Positions 32,477 to 34,269 of a stretch of 34,269 bases of DNA are shown in pieces (within the stretch, counting starts at the first letter, position 1; each line of letters starts with the position of its first letter). Source of the DNA: Spirochaetia bacterium (GTDB taxonomy: Bacteria; Spirochaetota; Spirochaetia; JABMQR01); NCBI GenBank assembly GCA_021736525.1, contig JAIPFR010000007.1:1-34269 (forward strand), read 5' to 3'. The notes under the pieces were generated by a model that made no database searches, was not told the DNA's origin, and saw only the letters and a list, made by a program, of their open reading frames with translations. A program made the translations under genes and the position numbers.

Positions 32477-33482
32477 TACCCCCATTATCAGCTGGCAGTT
32501 TTTCAGCGCAGCGAAAACGGGCACTCCGGGAAGCAGGATTTTCCAGGACCTCATCTTCTGCAGGTCTGACAGGTTTTTTGGTTAACAGTTTTACCAGCGG
32601 GGAGCCTCCGCAAACACATCGGGGAGCATCAGGAGGACAGACGCAGCCGACAGCCAACTTTCTCAGCATCTGCTTAACCCGTCTATCTTCCAGAGAATGA
32701 AAACTTATTATCCCGATCCTTCCCCCGGGCGACAGACTATTGACAGCATTCTCGAGAACCCTGTCGATTCTGTCGAGTTCGCCATTCACTTCGATTCGCA
32801 ACGCCTGGAAGGTCCTTGTCGCCGGATGTATCCGCCCATAACGATAACTACGGGGAACAGATCCTTTTATTATGTCTGCAAGGTCAGCTGAAGTTGATAC
32901 GGCTTTCATCTTTCTTCTTTTTGCTATTGCAGCTGCGATTCTTCGTGAGTACCGCTCTTCTCCATATTGATATATCACATCTGCCAGTCGATCCTGATCG
33001 TAGGTATTCACAATATATTCAGCATTTATTGAACAGTCATGATCGAGCCGCATGTCGAGAGGTTCATCTTTACTGAAGCTGAACCCACGCCCTGATAATT
33101 CATAATGATAAGTTGATATCCCGAAATCAAAGAGAATCGCATCGGGCGATTTTGCGGCACCAAACCGGTCGATGTCGGGGTCGGTGAAGGGGTCAGAAAA
33201 AAAATCGTCAAACCAGACATTAACTGCCGTAAAGCGTGAACTGTAGGGTTCCAGACGTTTTTCTGCCCGGTTTATTATTTCGCGGTCTCTGTCAAGCCCG
33301 ATTACGTGCAGCCGGGGAAACTCTTTAAGGAAGATTTCACTATGACCGCCCTCTCCAAGAGTTCCGTCAATTAATAGAGGGGGATTATCTTTTTGATCGT
33401 TTCCTGCATTTTCCAATGCCGGACCCAAATACTCCAACACCTCACGCGGCAGTACGGAATAATGCAGTACATCGCTTTTCAT
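32463..33482 (-). CDS. rsmH: 16S rRNA (cytosine1402-N4)-methyltransferase RsmH (MraW)
   Basis: RsmH methylates N4 of C1402 in the 16S rRNA P-site. The 339-residue protein shows HYSVLPREVLEYL, the SAM loop DGTLGEGGHSEIFL, DRDREIINRAEKRL, LFDFGISTYHYELSGRGFSFSKDEPLDMRLD and the C-terminal ISFHSLEDRRVKQMLRKL with a cysteine-rich segment CVCPPDAPRCVCGG. A short D/P-rich insertion (SDPFTDPDIDRFG) separates the SAM domain parts and is encoded by a repeat-like DNA stretch. The start ATG 33482 shares 1 nt with the mraZ stop (TAATG). Confidence 0.96.
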   Translation of the reverse strand: MKSDVLHYSVLPREVLEYLGPALENAGNDQKDNPPLLIDGTLGEGGHSEIFLKEFPRLHVIGLDRDREIINRAEKRLEPYSSRFTAVNVWFDDFFSDPFTDPDIDRFGAAKSPDAILFDFGISTYHYELSGRGFSFSKDEPLDMRLDHDCSINAEYIVNTYDQDRLADVIYQYGEERYSRRIAAAIAKRRKMKAVSTSADLADIIKGSVPRSYRYGRIHPATRTFQALRIEVNGELDRIDRVLENAVNSLSPGGRIGIISFHSLEDRRVKQMLRKLAVGCVCPPDAPRCVCGGSPLVKLLTKKPVRPAEDEVLENPASRSARFRCAEKLPADNGGNDEE

Positions 33483-33949
33483 TATTGTTTTCCTGATCCT
33501 GAGGCGTAAAGCATATTGCCAAGGGCTTCTGCTGCGGCTTCAAATTCGTCCTCGCTGTGTTCGAGGAACATGTTGTATTGCTCAGTGCTCCACAATTCCA
33601 GATAGCTTTCTATACCGAGGATAACGGCTTCCTCTTTAGGGTGAATATTGACTGAGTCTCTCAGCAGGGGGGGGATATTGATTCGACCTGCTTTGTCTAT
33701 TTCACAGAGCTGAGCCGGAGCAATGATCCTGCGTTGAAGAATGCGGTTCTGGGCGTTGAACATAGCCCCCGGTCCGCTCATTATCTGGTTTTTCAAGTTG
33801 TTCCACATATCGGGCAGCATCATCCAAAGACTTTTTTCTATACCGCGAGTTATTACAAGAGCATTTCCCGCTATGGAACTGCGCAGACGGGAAGGGATAA
33901 GAATGCGCCCCTTTTCGTCAATCATGTTCCTGTATTCTCCTGTAAGCAT
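33482..33949 (-). CDS. mraZ: Transcriptional regulator MraZ
   Basis: MraZ is a ring-forming DNA-binding protein of the SpoVT-AbrB superfamily that controls the division and cell wall operon it heads. The protein (155 aa) has the duplicated domain: MLTGEYRNMIDEKGRILIPSRLRSS with the hallmark DEKGRI, and a second copy EIDKAGRINIPPLLRD. The ORF track starts at GTG 33979, but GGTGGGAG sits just before ATG 33949, the conventional N-terminus. It is the first gene of the cluster. The upstream region contains GTGGGA-type boxes in 10-bp register, the expected operator, so autoregulation is likely. A run of eight C on the coding strand (33667-33674) lies in the NIPPLL region. Confidence 0.96.
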   Translation of the reverse strand: MLTGEYRNMIDEKGRILIPSRLRSSIAGNALVITRGIEKSLWMMLPDMWNNLKNQIMSGPGAMFNAQNRILQRRIIAPAQLCEIDKAGRINIPPLLRDSVNIHPKEEAVILGIESYLELWSTEQYNMFLEHSEDEFEAAAEALGNMLYASGSGKQ

Positions 33950-33994
33950 TGCTCCCACCTTGAAAACTTCTTTTACCACTTATCTGAAATAATC

Positions 33995-34020
33995 TACCAC
34001 TTTTTACTACTTTCTCCCAC
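33995..34020 (-). promoter_or_regulatory. MraZ operator: three boxes in 10-bp register
   Basis: On the coding strand GTGGGA (34020-34015), GTAGTA (34010-34005) and GTGGTA (34000-33995) repeat every 10 bp with A-rich 4-nt spacers. Further copies, GTGGTA (33979-33974) and GTGGGA (33958-33953), follow at 21-bp steps; the last overlaps the mraZ ribosome-binding site. Known MraZ sites are TGGGN repeats with 5-nt spacing, that is, a 10-bp period. Confidence 0.75.
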
Positions 34021-34021
34021 T

Positions 34022-34052
34022 AATATACTAATCTATCCTCCGTCAAAGTCAA
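34022..34052 (-). promoter_or_regulatory. Promoter of the mraZ division and cell wall operon
   Basis: TTGACT (34052-34047) with either TATATT (34027-34022, 19-bp spacer) or TAGTAT (34030-34025, 16-bp spacer) as -10. A second TTGACG (34046-34041) is adjacent. The MraZ boxes begin 2 nt downstream of the -10, so bound MraZ would block initiation. The choice of -10 is uncertain. Confidence 0.55.
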
Positions 34053-34242
34053 GGCAGGGATTTTTAAAATACCTCAGGGAAAGAAGATATTACAATCTCA
34101 CACTATACGCCTGTTAACTGGCATAGCGGATTAGGGGATTGAAAAATGGGGAAAGAAAGAGAAACAGCTGGATGGATGACAATATTACGAAGAAAATTGA
34201 GGCAGTGGTGATATCCTATCAACCCGGACTGATTGTGAGGCA
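34053..34242. other. Intergenic stretch upstream of the mraZ operon
   Basis: No ORF above 26 codons with a ribosome-binding site and no RNA gene was recognised here. It is purine-rich around 34136-34165. It separates the mraZ promoter from the tandem repeat at the window end. Confidence 0.6.
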
Positions 34243-34269
34243 GTTCATTTAGGGTTCATTTAGGGTTCA
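34243..34269 (+). repeat. 11-bp tandem repeat, cut by the window edge
   Basis: GTTCATTTAGG occurs twice head to tail and a third copy begins (GTTCA) at the last base, so the array continues outside the window. The copies seen are identical. Confidence 0.9.

Noticed and set aside
34172-34252. 26-codon ORF MDDNITKK... upstream of the tandem repeat
   Set aside because: No ribosome-binding site, stops at the repeat and resembles nothing; too short to support.

Overview
The window reads as a chromosomal core region of a spirochaete, most likely a free-living Spirochaeta-like organism. The main evidence is the minus-strand run mraZ-rsmH-ftsL-murF-mraY-ftsW-ftsQ-ftsA-ftsZ joined to xerD-dprA-xerC-hslV-hslU and ending in the flagellar GTPase gene flhF. 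From memory of the families, a division cluster running into dprA, hslVU and flagellar genes is characteristic of Borrelia and Treponema. Base composition looks intermediate by eye. No mobile element, CRISPR array, tRNA or rRNA was seen.

Left part (1-6982, plus strand). A class II fructose-bisphosphate aldolase gene with its own promoter and terminator comes first. It is followed by infC-rpmI-rplT with a structured leader before rpmI, a coiled-coil ZapB-like gene, a zapA gene, and directly after the zapA stop codon a recognisable 6S RNA gene. Next are a TPR-protein gene preceded by a run of ten C, tsaE-tsaB (t6A tRNA modification) and trxB.

Middle (6983-18613). glgA-glgC (glycogen synthesis) are driven by a near-consensus promoter whose predicted start falls on the glgA ATG, so the mRNA is probably leaderless. 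A minus-strand group holds nnr (NAD(P)H-hydrate repair), a small membrane protein gene and a Nudix hydrolase gene. secA is divergent from nnr. A LysM protein with a degenerate LytM/M23 domain (NlpD/EnvC-like) is divergent from a class B penicillin-binding protein, whose mRNA may also be leaderless. The PBP gene overlaps flhF tail to tail by 44 bp.

Right part (18570-34269, minus strand). This is the division and wall cluster, tightly packed with many 1-14 nt overlaps. It is preceded by a MraZ-type operator: GTGGGA/GTAGTA/GTGGTA at exact 10-bp spacing, just downstream of a promoter. ftsI, murE, murD, murG, murC and ddl are absent from the run. An intrinsic terminator lies between xerD and dprA, immediately before the dprA ribosome-binding site. 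The window ends inside an 11-bp tandem repeat.

The points most worth following up are the 6S RNA, the MraZ operator, the candidate L20 operator, the degenerate LytM protein beside the PBP, the leaderless promoters, the G/C homopolymer runs, and short hexanucleotide repeats inside nnr, hslU and rsmH that encode alternating-residue insertions.
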